Assembly: GCA_015680685.1 (NCBI GenBank)
Contig: MNCI01001310.1
Span: 306,165 to 370,164 of the forward strand
Direction of reading: 5' to 3'
Length of the DNA stretch: 64,000 bases
From: Gnetum montanum
Lineage: Eukaryota > Streptophyta > Gnetopsida > Gnetales > Gnetaceae
Part shown: positions 39,423 to 52,400 of the stretch, piece by piece
Layout: every line of letters starts with the position of its first letter
How positions within the stretch are numbered: position 1 is the stretch's first letter
Program-made: the position numbers and the translations under genes
The notes under the pieces: model-generated
Seen by the model: the letters and a program-made list of their open reading frames with translations, nothing else
Told to the model about the DNA's origin: nothing
The model's database searches: none

Positions 39423-39828
39423 TGGTAGAGATATATACCATATATATCTAGGCTAGTGTAGCGTGCAATGATATGCACTTGCAACATTCATGGATACATT
39501 TGGGCAAACTAATTAGCACTATTTTAATAAAAGATTCAAAATCTTAGAAGAAGTAGAGTTTCTTTCTTCAATATTTAAGAAATCTTTTGTAGCTAGTGAT
39601 AACTCTAGTATGATTCATGATGAGAAAAAAAATAAAATGTAAGTTTCGTATAATGTAATAATATGCACTTGTAATATTTTAAATAGTATTTCATTAAATA
39701 AATTACTTATTTAAAATAAGATACGAGAATATTCTCTTTCTAGTCATTGAGAAATCAATTATAAATGAAGTGGTATTTAAAAAATGAAAGACAAGTTACA
39801 TATGGTATGATCTTCATACAAAGCTTTA

Positions 39829-40062
39829 TTGTATGAAATGAGAAATATAGTTAAAAGCTACAACTCTCATTTAGATAATTATTTGCACCTTGGAGGTACT
39901 AGTTTGAATTCTACTACTAGCACCCTACATGCTAGCTTGGAGTCATATTTCAAGCTTGATAAAATCAATGAAGCAATGTACATGGATTTGATGATATGTG
40001 GTCTTCTTGATGAAGAAAAAGAAAGGAAGAAAGAGTTTATAATCTCCATTTTGTTAGGATAG
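39829..40062 (+). CDS. Unrecognised ORF, possibly gag of the copia element
   Basis: 77 codons, with no match recognised. About 90 bp downstream a 'YGKPGHIVVKFHN' stretch (about 40170-40208) looks like a decayed CCHC zinc knuckle, and copia integrase follows from about 40590. Position alone suggests a gag remnant; it may equally be chance. Confidence 0.3.
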   Translation: MYEMRNIVKSYNSHLDNYLHLGGTSLNSTTSTLHASLESYFKLDKINEAMYMDLMICGLLDEEKERKKEFIISILLG

Positions 40063-40210
40063 AAGAAAAAGAAAAAGAAAACCTAGTTCAAAAAGTGACA
40101 ATGGTGATAAATAACATCATGCATATTAAACTACCTAAAATAAAGGATGCATTTCATTTTAGGCTTAAATATGGTAAACCTGGGCACATTGTTGTTAAAT
40201 TTCATAATAC

Positions 40211-40358
40211 TAATAATAAGATGTTAGCCTAGTGGCATGGGTCTTAGCCTAGTAACCCCATGTCACAGGTTTGATTCTATTAGGTAGCACTGAGCTATAA
40301 AACTTTTAAAAAGCTTGGGGTGTACCTATGTTTCAATTATTTTAGGTTCCAACACCCC
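40211..40358 (+). mobile_element. SINE, complete, with 14-bp target duplication
   Basis: AAATTTCATAATAC occurs at 40197-40210 and again at 40359-40372 and brackets a 148-bp body. The body has a tRNA-like pol III A box (TAGCCTAGTGGCATGG, about 40225) and B box (GGTTTGATTCT, about 40269), then a unique tail ending GGTTCCAACACCCC. There is no poly(A) tail. It interrupts the left part of the copia remnant. Related copies are found in the kinase introns. Confidence 0.88.
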
Positions 40359-40589
40359 AAATTTCATAATACAGATGATAGATCCATTGGAAATATTGTA
40401 ATCACTTAAAGGATAATGCAAACAATGGTTCATGATTAAATTACTTTACCCCACAAGGAAGTAATGTTTTATTATGATTTAGTTGAAATGAAATAGTAAA
40501 TCTAGAATAAGTTTTTCTAGGCCCATAGGTATGAATTATTTATTCTCTATTTGCTAGTCTTATTAATATGTATGTTGTGTAAATTGATA

Positions 40590-43025
40590 AAACAGAGGTA
40601 TTAGATGCTTTTAAGATATTTAAAATTGAAGTAGAGAAACAAAAGGAAAGGGGAATCAAGATTATAAGGTTAGACAAAGGAGGAGAATAGTATGGGAAGT
40701 ATACAAAAAAGGGATAAGTACTAGGTCCATTTGTAACATTCCTTCAATTAGAGGACATTATTACCTAGTATACCATTCTAGGAGCACCTCAACAAAATGG
40801 TGTAGTAGAAAGAAGGAACCACACACTCATGGACACAGTAAGATGCATGATTAGTAATTCTAATTTTTTCTTAACCCTATGGAGTAAGGCCTTAAAGATT
40901 GTAGTGTATATCTTAACTAAGGTACCATTGAAGGCTATTCCTCAAACACCTTTTGAATTATGAAATGGATGGAAACCTAGTTTAAGACACATGCACATTT
41001 GGGAATGTCTAGTTGAAGTAAGGGTTTATAAACCAAGCTTAAAGTAATTGGATCCAAGAACTATTAGTGGATATTTTATTGGCTATGTAATAAACTCCAA
41101 GGGTTTTAAATTTTATTGTCCCACAAACAGATCTAGAATTGTTGAGGCTAGAAATGCTAAATTTCTTGAGGAATTTGAATTCAATGAAAAGTAAATCCCT
41201 CAAGAATTAAAATTTGAAAAACTAAAGGAATGTGATAAATCTCTCATGAATAAAGAGGAATTAATCATCTCCCAAGGTAATATAAAGGATGCCTTGAAAA
41301 GGTTATCAAATCAAGAATAGCTTCTTCAAGAGAAACATATTATCACTAATTCTACCATCCAAGATGTGCAAAACGTTGAGGGAGAAGTAGAATTAAGAAG
41401 GTCTTCAAGATCAAAGAAACAAACAATTTCTAGTGACTTTGTTGTATACAATTAAGATTCTAACTTTGATGTTGGACCTTAAGATGATCCTATGTCATTT
41501 TCACAAGTCATGAGTGAAGAAAATTCCACATTTTGGTATGATGCCATAAAAGAAGAGATAGATTCTATGCTAAAAATCAAGTTTAGAATCTTGTTGAATT
41601 GCCAAGAAGAGCTTCAACAATTAGTTGTAAGTGGGTCTATAAAACCAAAAGAAATCCTTCTAGTAATGTCAAACAATATAGAGCTAGACATGTAGCTAAA
41701 GAATTTACTTAAAAGGAGGGCATTGATTATCATGAAACCTTCTCTCTAGTATCAACGAAGGATTCATTTAGAATAATTATGGGTTTGATGGCTTAATTTG
41801 ATTTAGAGCTACACCAAATGGATGTGAAAACAACATTTTTAAATATGGATCTTGAAGAAGAAGTGTATATGAAACAACCTGAGGGATTTTGTGAAGATGA
41901 TCGCTTGAACTAAAGCAAGCCTCATGATAATGGTATTTAAAATTTCATAACATTATGGTTTCATTTGGTTTTATTAAGAACATTGTAAATCATTGTATAT
42001 ACCTTAAGGTTAGTGGAAACAAATTCATCTTTTTGTTTCTTTATATGGATGACATCTTACTTGCAAGTAGTGACAAGGGTTTGCTACATGAGACAAAGCA
42101 ATTCCTCTTTTAAAATTTTAAAAGCAAGGATATGGGTGAAGCCTCCTATGTCATTGGGATAGAGATTCATAGAGATAGATATTAAAGGATATTAGGACTA
42201 TCTCAAAGGGAATACACTGAAAAGGATTTGGAGGGATTTAGAATTAAAGGCTCACCTATACAGGCTCCAATAATAAAAGGAGATAGAATTAACTTGAAAC
42301 AATGTCCACAAAGCTTATTGGAATAAGAGCAGATGAAAGGCATACCTTATACATTTGTTATTGGTAGCCTTGTGTATGTGCAAGTATGTACAAGACCTGA
42401 TATAATTTTTGTAGTAGAAATGTTTAGTAAATACCAAAGCAATCTAGGCATTGAGCATTGGAAAGCTACTGAAAGAGTCATGAGGTATATGAAAGGAACT
42501 AAGTACTACAAGCTCACATATAGGCACATTAACCATGTGGAAGTCATTGGATATTTAGATTCAGATTTGCTTGTATGTGTAGACACTAAAAAATCAACCT
42601 CCAAATATGTGTTTCTATTTGTTGGAGGGGCCATATCTTGGAAGAGTGCTAAGCAAACAATAGTTGCTTCATCTGCAATAGAGGTAGAATTCATTGCTTC
42701 CCATGAAGCTACATCACATGCATAATGGTTGAGAAACTTCATTGCTAGCATGAGAATTATTGATCCCATCACAAGGCTGATAAAGATATATTTAGATAAT
42801 TCAACTACAGTTTTCTTTTCCAAGAATATAAAAGTGGAAGTCACAGTAAGCCCATTGATATAAGGTACCTTGCTGTTAAGGATAGAGTTAAGAACATGAA
42901 GTTGATATTCAACATATTAGCACTGAATTGATGATTACTATTTTCATAACTAAAACTTTGTCAACAAAATAGTACATGGATCATGTAAATCATATGGGAC
43001 TTATTAGTTCATCTCATGTATAGCT
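40590..43025 (+). pseudogene. Ty1/copia pol: integrase, reverse transcriptase, RNase H, broken
   Basis: Integrase: 'IKIIRLDKGGE' (about 40657), 'GAPQQNGVVERRNHTLMDT' (about 40792-40846), 'LDPRTISGYFIGYV' (about 41050), 'RIVEARNAKFLEEFEF' (about 41137-41184). RT: 'FWYDAIKEEIDSM' (about 41530), 'PEGF' (about 41880), then a deletion of the central fingers, then 'LYMDDILLASSDKG' (about 42040) with the YMDD box intact. RNase H: 42333-42725 ('GSLVYVQVCTRPDI', 'YLDSDLLVCVDTKKSTS', 'ISWKSAKQTIVASSAIEVEF'). The end is near 43020 ('DHVNHMGL'). Stops, frameshifts and the RT deletion show it is inactive. LTRs were not identified. Confidence 0.88.
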
Positions 43026-44451
43026 TGATTTTTACTCAAATTGTAAATCATTACAAATTTTTTGGATAATAATAAAGGCATATATTTTGGTGCACATAAA
43101 GCCTATGCCATTAGTATTGTTAAAAAATAGAACCTTAGTTGATTTTCAAATATTCATGCATAAGGAAATTGCTCATAAAATGCTCACTTAAGAAGTCTCA
43201 TGCTATGTAATTCATGAAAGAAAATATTCAAGCTTAAGGATATGACAATCATGATTTCAATATTGATATTCTTTGTTTGAGTATGAGTGCATTTAGTATG
43301 GCTATTAAATGGGCAATTAGTTGGAGCATGTAACATTAATTACCCGTGATGGTAGTTTTTTTGCCCACTTCTACCATCATTGGTGGTTTTTCTAATCACT
43401 CTTTCAATGTTGGTAGTTACAAGTAGGTAACATAAGTAGTGGAGGTAGTGAGGTGGTTTTGAAAAGAAATGGTTCCTTGATGGAAGGAATACCATATGTG
43501 GTTATAAATAGAATGGATGATCCCCTAGCCTCATCAATAGTATTGAAAAACTACAAATTCCATCATATGTAGTATCAAGATTAAATTGGTAGAGGTTGGA
43601 GGATACATTTAAAGCTAAGCTTTCTTTTCTTTCTTTAACTCCTATCTACAAGGTTTCTAACATTACAAAAATTCCAATTTCTTTTGTTTAACTACTATTA
43701 ACAAGTAGATCCTAGATTTTATTCAATAGATAGATTAATGGCAGTTAAAGTGAAGGTGTTGCCTAATATTTCTTTTTTCAATAGATTTGACATTTTTGGC
43801 CTTGCACTACTCCATGCAATACCAAGAGTTCTATTTGAACATAAATGTACAGGATCCATTGATGGGCAGGATTGGCAAAGGTACAATAAAGCAAAGCAAC
43901 TGAGTAGTGTAAGGTAGATTTGTGACATAGTGGCACTAGGACGGAGATATTATTAGAGCAACATGAATAGCGTAAGACATATTTGTGGCAATGGGGCCAA
44001 GCAAGGGCTACAAAGTAGAAGAGAAGTTCAAATGTCTAGCTACAAATAGGTAGTGTCTGTTTTCCATCATGGAACTGGGGAATTTGCTTAAAAAAACAAC
44101 CACATAAGACACAAATCATTAGTTTTATAAACTCTGTGAAGTAGATGAGTGGCAAAGTGATCCATTGTTATTGTAATGGCAGCCATTCACATCCAACAAT
44201 CTTATGATTTCATGAAATGGATGGGGGGTGGAGTGGGATGAGTTGTTTATCTCAATGTAGATTTTGCAAGGATATTTTTTTGTTAGGAAATAACAATGCT
44301 AACATGAGAGTTTCATTAAATATTAAAATACAAGTGACAATATTTATTATTACAAAAAGCTAGGATATCTATACAAGATGGATTGTTAAATATTGACAAT
44401 TATTAAAATCTTAAGAATGACTTTGAAAAGATCTCTCTAAGTTTTGGCAGG
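43026..44451. other. No gene seen; possible copia 3' LTR
   Basis: Follows the end of copia pol, so part may be its 3' LTR (an AATAAAGG signal lies near 43070). No second copy is in the window to prove it. Confidence 0.35.
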
Positions 44452-45256
44452 TGAAGAGCAGCGAGGTACCCCTACGCCCAACCATACAAATCACAAGCGT
44501 TCACACACGATCCGATCAAACTTTGCAGACCTTAAGTTCTTAAATGCACTGGTTACAAGGAACTGAAATCTAATTGAAACGATCGTTGTCTTCTCAATAC
44601 CACTTATGTGGTACAAGTATATGGTTAAGTGCAACTGAGGTATGTGATTTTTATCATTTTATATTTTATAAGTTTAGTTGCTTATAATAAGAATGAGAGG
44701 TAGAGTAATTTAAGATCTAATTCATTTATTGCCTAGCTAGCCTAACATAAGTACCTCTTTCCACTCTTTAGACACATTTTGAACACATGTAGCGCTGTTG
44801 GGTTACTAAACGTTAAGTGTTTCTGAGTTACCAAGTGCTACACGTATGCTCGAAGTGGTCATGCTTGTGTTCAATAACAACTAGAAATTAATTACTTAAT
44901 GAAAATGCATTAAAGTAAAGTGCATGAATATCAAATACATTAAAGGAAACATTAATTTATTCTCAGTGTTGCAAGGATTATCAAGAGGGTTTATTTCAAA
45001 GATTCGTGTACACGCTGAGACTCCTGTTGTTGCGGACACTCAGAAAATATTTTAACTTTGGAGAAAACAAACTGCAAGAGCTTTGCTATGCCATGACAAA
45101 AGCTATGAAAAACTATATGAGAATCGTGAGCCTAAGCACTATATTTATAGGTTGGCATATACCCCTCAATATCAGATATTCGACATTGCGTCTTGGGCTC
45201 CAATATCAAGGCTTCGATATTGGAGCCAGTCGAGCCAGTCAAAACATGATTCATTA
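44452..45256 (-). mobile_element. Solo LTR of the Athila-like family
   Basis: On the minus strand it shows the U5 shared by the family (GGTTGGGCGTAGGGGTACC, at 44465-44483), an AATAAA-containing middle, a TATAAATA box (about 45143-45150) and a GATATT-rich U3 (about 45165-45235). Ends are TGAAGA/TCATTA, one or two changes from TGATGA/TCATCA. The flanks GCAGG (44447-44451) and GAAGG (45257-45261) are a target duplication with one mismatch. No internal region, so it is the product of LTR-LTR recombination. Confidence 0.85.
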
Positions 45257-46405
45257 GAAGGTTTAAATCAGATTTCAAGATTATTTTAGAACTCTTGGAG
45301 AACAATTAAACAAACCATGAGATACTATATATTGATTTGGAAATAACTTGCTTATTATGTACGCAACCACATGCATTTATTATGATGAATAGTAATAGAA
45401 TTGCATTGCTTAATCATTTGTCCTCATACGGTGAGTGCTTGGAAATCACTTTCTCTTCTATTCTCTCTATTCTCTTTGTAACAATGACTTTTAATGTACA
45501 GATGATTTTCTATTTTCTATTAATAGTTTGTCCTTTGCTGCGTCATGGTTGTCCCTAATTTTCCCAACACATTTCTAATGAATCACATTTCCTATGTCGG
45601 TTGTGCTATGATCCTTGTCTTGAAAACACCTTTGACCCTCGCTCATTGTGCCAATATTCAAGGCTACTACTAATTCACTTTGAGAGTTTGAATGGAGCGT
45701 CGTGCCAGCGCCTACAAAGGTAAAAAACTTGTTCCGAGGCATAGCGAAAACACAACGGAGCAACCAAACACAGAAGTTCAAATTAGGCTATCTTTCTTTT
45801 TTGAATTTACTATGTTTACAAGTGTTATACATGCCAAACCAAATGCCAACATAAATGAACACGAAAAATGCCAACATAAATGGGTCCGTGCATAATCCAA
45901 TTTGGAAATCTTTGTCAGCGTCTGTCAGCACCAGGTGAATCCAGAAAACTTGATTTAAAATTTCCTGGACCGAAAGCATATACGAGAACCATTCCTTTGG
46001 ATTTCCTTCAAGCTTCTCACGACTCGACAATCATGAATCGAATAGCCCATTTGTTTATGGCCTCCACATCTTGCAACCGAATAATTTCCACGGGCTTGGC
46101 GGCATCCCTGCCTGCAAAAACGAAACATGACCAACTGAAAGAGACTGGGCGGTTTTCAAGGAACCGAAAACTACAGAATCTTCCCAAACTGTTTGAACAA
46201 TACAAAAGGCCACAACAGGCTCTAAATCTTCTTCTCTTTCTCACAGGCTCAGCTGAATAGAAATTTCAGGTTCTGGGTCTCTCTCAGGCTTTCTTTCTTT
46301 CTCCTAAGAAAAATGTTCATAACAGGGCAGAAACTGGAGTGGGCACTGTTCATCATCTACTAATAGTGTTGAGGATATATATCTCTTCCTTCAAGTCTGT
46401 TTGTC
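45257..46405 (+). promoter_or_regulatory. Upstream region of the STE20-like kinase gene
   Basis: No transposon is recognised here and base composition is less AT-rich after about 45690. Short overlapping ORFs on both strands (such as 45692-45895) have no recognisable content. A TATATATA stretch at about 46375-46383 lies only about 25 bp before the ATG, so the transcription start is probably further upstream, around 46250-46330. Confidence 0.35.
46017..46111 (-). other. Exon-like fragment, minus strand
   Basis: On the minus strand a good acceptor (TTTTTGCAG, ending at 46112) is followed by 95 nt coding 'RDAAKPVEIIRLQDVEAIN' and on to 'KWAIRF', then a stop at 46017-46019. Its composition looks like real protein, but no family is recognised. 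Any upstream exon would have to overlap the kinase promoter or gene, so a captured last-exon fragment is more likely than an active gene. Confidence 0.3.
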
Positions 46406-49400
46406 ATGGCTGATGGAAGAGAATATCCCACGTCTGCATCAGGTTATAGACTTCTGGAAGTCATTGGAAGAGGGGCGAGTGCCACTGTTTTCAGAGCAAA
46501 ATGCCTTCCTTTCGATGAGATAGTTGCAATCAAGAGCATAGATCTTGACAGGAGCAACATCAATCTGGTAGGCCACTTATTGCAAAGTTTTTAATCAACC
46601 CATCGACGACTTGGATGATTTGATTTAGATTGTTGCTTTCAAATACACTTTTGGGGTTCTTCCTAACCCTAATCCATTAATCAGCAGTGTTGGGTTTGTT
46701 TATAGTTTGGTTTCTGGTCCCCTTCTGCAATTTTTCTTGAAAAATTTATTTCACTGAGGTATGGATGTTGAAATCCTGCAAGAGATGGCAATGGGAAATA
46801 ATGTTTACAAATTCACTGGGAAGGGTTTCTTAAACACTGCACACCGATTTAATCCGTGCTTTAAAGATCAATGTTACCCAGGATCAAGGATTCATTTGTT
46901 GAATGTTTAAACAATATTAGTAGAAATAAATAGGTTTGTGTGAAGCTGTTTGAAAGCAATATGAAAGCATGTTTGTGGTGGGTTTTTGTATTTTTATTCA
47001 GGATGCAATTTCTTTAGAGGCCAGAACAATGAGGCTGATTGATCACCCAAACTTGATAACAGCACATTGTTCTTTTGTGGTGGATAATTTTTTATGGGTA
47101 GTTATGCCTTTCATGGCCCATGGATCGTGCCAGCATATTATGGAGGCGGCATATCCTCAAGGATTTTCAGAGCCAGTGATTGGATCCATTCTCAAGCAGG
47201 TTCTCAACGCCTTGAACTACCTTCATGAACATGGTCACATCCACAGAGATGTAAAGGTACTCCCATTTAAAAAGTTATCAAAAGAGTGGTATTGTTCATG
47301 CTTGTGATTTGCAGCATGGGCTGGTATTAACATTTGGAGAAACCGCTTTTGCTTCTGCTTCATCTGCTGTTGCTCAGGCAGGAAATATTTTAGTTGATAC
47401 TGTAGGGGAGGTGAAACTGTGCGACTTTGGAGTAGCTGCTTACCTGTTTGATAAGGGAAACCTGCAGCATTCAAGATATACCGTTGTGGGTACTCCATGC
47501 TGGTCAGTATGACCTTGGTTAAATAGCGATTTTTCTTTTATTTTCTTGCTTTATCGATTGCTACTAATTGTGATCGAATTCTACTAGGTGCTATAACACG
47601 TTTAAACTCTGAACATTCTAAATAATTGAGAGGGAGTCAGTCCACTCGTAACATGTATTGCTTATTTTCGTAGAGATGCCAATTACTGTTTGTCGGTAAA
47701 GCCTTTAATATTCCATTTATGATGAAAGCCTTTATATTTCATTTATGATAATTTGGAGAGAGTCTAAGTACCAATAAATAATATTCAATCCATACAGCCA
47801 ACATATTTGCAATGTACAAGGAATAAAATTTTGCAAGTCAAGAGGAGCATGTATGGAAAACAATTATGAAAATTCAAAAATATTTTGCAGCATAAGATTT
47901 AATACCAATCTTGGAATTAGTTATTCTTTTCACTATGTAGTCACAACCATTTAACCAAAATTGTAATGGGATACATCGATTTTGATTTTGGTGAAATGCC
48001 ACCTAGATAATTGTCTATATCATAGATGTGAAGTAAAATTTAATTTAGTTTTTGCAAGATTCTCTTGGCCAAATTATAGATATATATTATAAATATATAA
48101 CTAATCTAGTTTATAAAGGAACAAGTTGGAGATTCATCAAGATTAGATTTTCAGTTGCAAATGCGCATACTGAAATCCATTGGATTTATCGGATTAGTTT
48201 GAAAATTCCTTTTATAGAACTTTTGTTAATTTATAACTCAATGCTACCTAGTAGAATCAAGCTTGTGACTTGGGGTTACCACTAGTGATGACCGGTGGGT
48301 ATCCCCTATGCCCAAGCATGTGAATCACAAGCATTAAGGTGTAATCTGGTTGAATTTCATGTATAGAACTAGTCTAATATCTAGATTGTTAAGCATTGAT
48401 CATAGGTTGCTATCTTCTTACTTAGATTAGTGGTAGCTTTGTCACGTATGGGTTAGCCCAAAGTGAGGCATATAATTATGATGTTATTGAGGCCTTGAAG
48501 TAAATTAATCAATAATATAAAAATTAATTATTTAATCTAAGTAACAATAAAATATAACACTATCCTAAGGATGATGAGTGTCTCTTCCCAACTTGATGTA
48601 CACATCCTAAACTCATGTACCAACTGTTAGGATTACCAACTGTTATGCTACTAAGAAAACCAAGCAATAACACTATTGGGATTACCAAGTGAATATGTGT
48701 TTATGGTTGAAATAGTCACACTCATTCCATCAATTGATTAACATGTATGAAAATGTAAATATTAACCAAGTATATAGAAAGTATATTGCATTGAAAGTAA
48801 ATCTATTCTAAGTCAAATAGTTGCAATGAATATGAATTGATCGTCATTCATAGAATGTGTCTAGGTGCAATACCACTCGAATAAAACACCATACAATTGA
48901 CTCAAATCCACACTACAGACACTCATTGACTATTTGTTAAGATTATATAGTAACATTGCAAGAGTTCAGCTACACTATTGACCAAATGGTGCTAAATACA
49001 TGGTGGGTGCTTGCATATTTATAGGAAAATATAGGCATTGCATCGATAGGGATGCATTAATGCATTTGGCTATTTCGATAGGGATGCATCGATGAGGATG
49101 AAGAAGACACCATAAAAAATACGAATTTTAGAAAATGTAGGAGCTCTTCAAATATATTTCATTTTCCTTATCCAAAAGTGCAATGATAATTGCATTTTCT
49201 AAGCCTTAGTAAATTTGTTATGAATAAAATCATTCTTTGTAATAATCTCATAAGTAACTTTCAAATTAAAAAGAAAAATAGATGAGATGTTGGCCTAGTC
49301 ATAAGATTCTTAATCTTAAAGTTCCAAGTCATGGATTTTATTCTAGTGGGCAATGCTAAGTTACAAAACTCTATAAGGTGTTAATTTAGTGGTAAGATTT

Positions 49401-52400
49401 TTAGCTTAGAAAACCCATGTTACATGTTCTATTCTAGTGGGTAATGTTGAGTTATGGATTAAAAATAAAAATTTAAAGTAGTAAACATAGTACTTTGGTT
49501 CAAAAAAAATGAACTTGTTTTGAAGTTTAAACTTGTAACCTCTTATCTACATAATACTTGTAGATGATGAAATAACCACCCAGTACTTTCGTAGAACATG
49601 AACTTTCTTTAAGCTTGAACTTGTAACCTATTGCCTTATAATACTTGTAAATAATAAAATAACCAAGTGACCTCTAATAATACTAAAACCAAAATTGAAT
49701 TTTTGCTTATATTCATTAAGACTCTTTGGATATATCAAACTAGTTTTAGAATTCTTTTTATGGAAATTTTTAAAGCTATAATTCACTATTGCCCATTAGA
49801 ATCAAACATCTAACATGGGTTACAATAATAGTAAAGAAAAAATAATGAAATCTAGTGCCTTTTTTATTATATCCTACTATGTTTATTAACTAGATTTAAA
49901 AATAAGCTTGATTTTTTAGTTTAATTTCATAAGCATAATAAGATTCTTCTATAATTCTTATTCTATATTATGTTGGCCATATGTCATGGTCAAATTATTT
50001 TGAATTTTGATTCTCCTCTTCTTTAATTTTCCCAGTAAAATTAAAACTTTAGAACTCAATATGGAAAAGAAAAACTTTTTAATTTTAGAGATGTATACTT
50101 AGGTATACAAGCTTAGAATTAAAATTTTGAAAAATCAAGAGAGGAAAATTAATGGTTTCTAGGAAGGATTGTTGTAGTTCGAACAATATTTACATCACTT
50201 TCAAGATTTGTACTCCAACTTAAAATATAAAATGATTTGTAGTAATAGAAAGGTGTGGCAAAATATAACATTTTTAGAGAAGTTTACGAAGATTAGGATT
50301 TTTCAAGGTAAATAACATCTAATTGAAACCGAAGTTGAATATTTATTTATATCCGAAAAGATGCTTTTAGATCTCTTAGGTAAGACATTTCAAAATTCCT
50401 ATTACAAAATTATTTTGTACTTCACAACTTCATATTTAACAAAACTAAGGAAAACCTATAAATTGAGATCTTGAGCTAGTAAAAATGTCCAAATAGAGTA
50501 TAAAGAAGAGAATAAGAGGAAAATTGAAGAGGAGAGGGAATGAAAAGAGGAAGCAATAGGGGACACCACTAAATCCCAATAAATTATAAAGAAGGGGAGA
50601 AAGGGATATTGAAACTAGAACTATATGACTATATGTATTATTTGGACGTATAGCCAACATAGTCGATGATATATAGCTTAAGTGGTTAATTCATTATTTG
50701 ATAAGGATTTGTAGGCAAGAGGTTGTTAATTACCTCTAGTCAAATAGTTTTGGGTTTCAATAATATGTTCCTATATAGCCAACTAGAAACTTTCATAAAA
50801 CTTAAGGAAAACATAACAGTACGTTAGATCAACATACTCATCAAAATTAAACCAGTGATTTGAAAATCATAGGTTGCTTGCTTTAACAAAAAACGAATCA
50901 AAAGATTACTATTGGGTAAGGATTACCCATCATAATATTCCATTAAAACTTCCAAAATTAAGCTCAAGGACTCAAAGCTTGAACATGAAAGTAAACAAAT
51001 TTTTTTTTTCAATACCATTTTAGAGTACAAATGTTGGAAGAAAAAATAATAAGAAGAATTTAGAACAAAACCTGACCCTTTAGGAATACAAATGCTTAAG
51101 ATGAACAACATACTAGCCCCACAAGCATGAACTAACTCTCATACTTTCCTCTAATAAGACATCTATAATTGAGGCCTTGTTTGATTTTTATAACTTTGCT
51201 GATGATTGTTGGGCTTCCCTCCCAATCATTGAACTTCCATTTCAAATGTGGGAATTATAATAAATTATTTTTAAGAAAATTAGAAGGGGTTGTAACTCAC
51301 ATCTTGTTAGTAGTCTAAACTAGCTATGATTGACTATAACTTGCACTAGCTCGCACTAGTAAATTGCTGAAAATCCAAAGAATTCTGTAGGAGCTGTTGG
51401 AGATTGCAACTCAAATGAATACATAGTTTTAGCTAGTTGTCACCATTTGCAACTGACATTAGCTTGCATAGAAAGGAACACATATTTCTTGAAAGCATAC
51501 TTATAACAAGTTGATTGCAATTTGCTATAGTCCACATAGCCTCGCAATGTGTTTTGTTAGAGAATATATTATTTTTGCCTTTACTTTGGACCAACTATGG
51601 TCTATGGTCAAATTTGACTCATAGTGATCTTGTAATTTGGTTGTAGTTGGTTACGACTTGCATTAGCTTACAACTACTAATCAAAAACACAAAACACATA
51701 CAAATGACTTCTAGACAAGCTCAAATTTATAAAAATGACCCATAGACATTGCATTAGGCTCTAAGTCTATGACTATTTTTCTACCTAGTGAATAGGTTAG
51801 GTTTTTGTATGCAAGGAGCTATTTGCATTGTTTACATATTTTTTTATTTATGTTTATATTTTTTTGTCCCTCTATACTTGTTTTCAAATGCTTATTTCTT
51901 TGTTTATCATATTTTCTTGGCATCATTCAATTATTATTAAGTTACAATTTTTTTTCTATAAGTAATATCTTTATAGCCTAAGTTTGATTAGTGAGATGTT
52001 ACAAGTTAGTATAGGCTAGAAAGGTATTGCTTACAAAAATAAATCACAACTTGATGAAAATTGAAGGATGCTAAGAAAATGTGATAGGTAAAGTAGTAGG
52101 CATCCAAAATTAGGCATAGAGGAAGATAAAAAAAATATAAACAACAAATAAAAGAATATGTAAACAATGCTAATAGCCCTTTGTGTACAAAAAACAAAAC
52201 TTGTTGACTAAGTAAAAAATAGTTCGATATCTTAAAGCCCAAGCTAAATTACAATAAATAGAATGTAATAAAAAAAAACAAAATTAGTTACATGATATAC
52301 ATAATCAAATATCACCATGATATTGGGTTCTAGTGGAAGCAAAATAATTTCAATAAAATTGTATGAAAAATACCAACATTACTTAATCAAATTAACTAAA

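Noticed and set aside
40225-40282. tRNA gene candidate from A and B boxes
   Set aside because: The A and B boxes are present but no clover-leaf or anticodon stem could be formed, and the unit is flanked by 14-bp target duplications. It is a SINE head.
45880-46260. 126-codon plus-strand ORF before the kinase
   Set aside because: No recognisable content, it overlaps a better minus-strand exon-like segment, and it ends before the clear kinase start.
51180-52300. Possible gene in the middle of kinase intron 3
   Set aside because: Both strands are dense with stops and no motif was recognised; only simple degenerate repeats are present.
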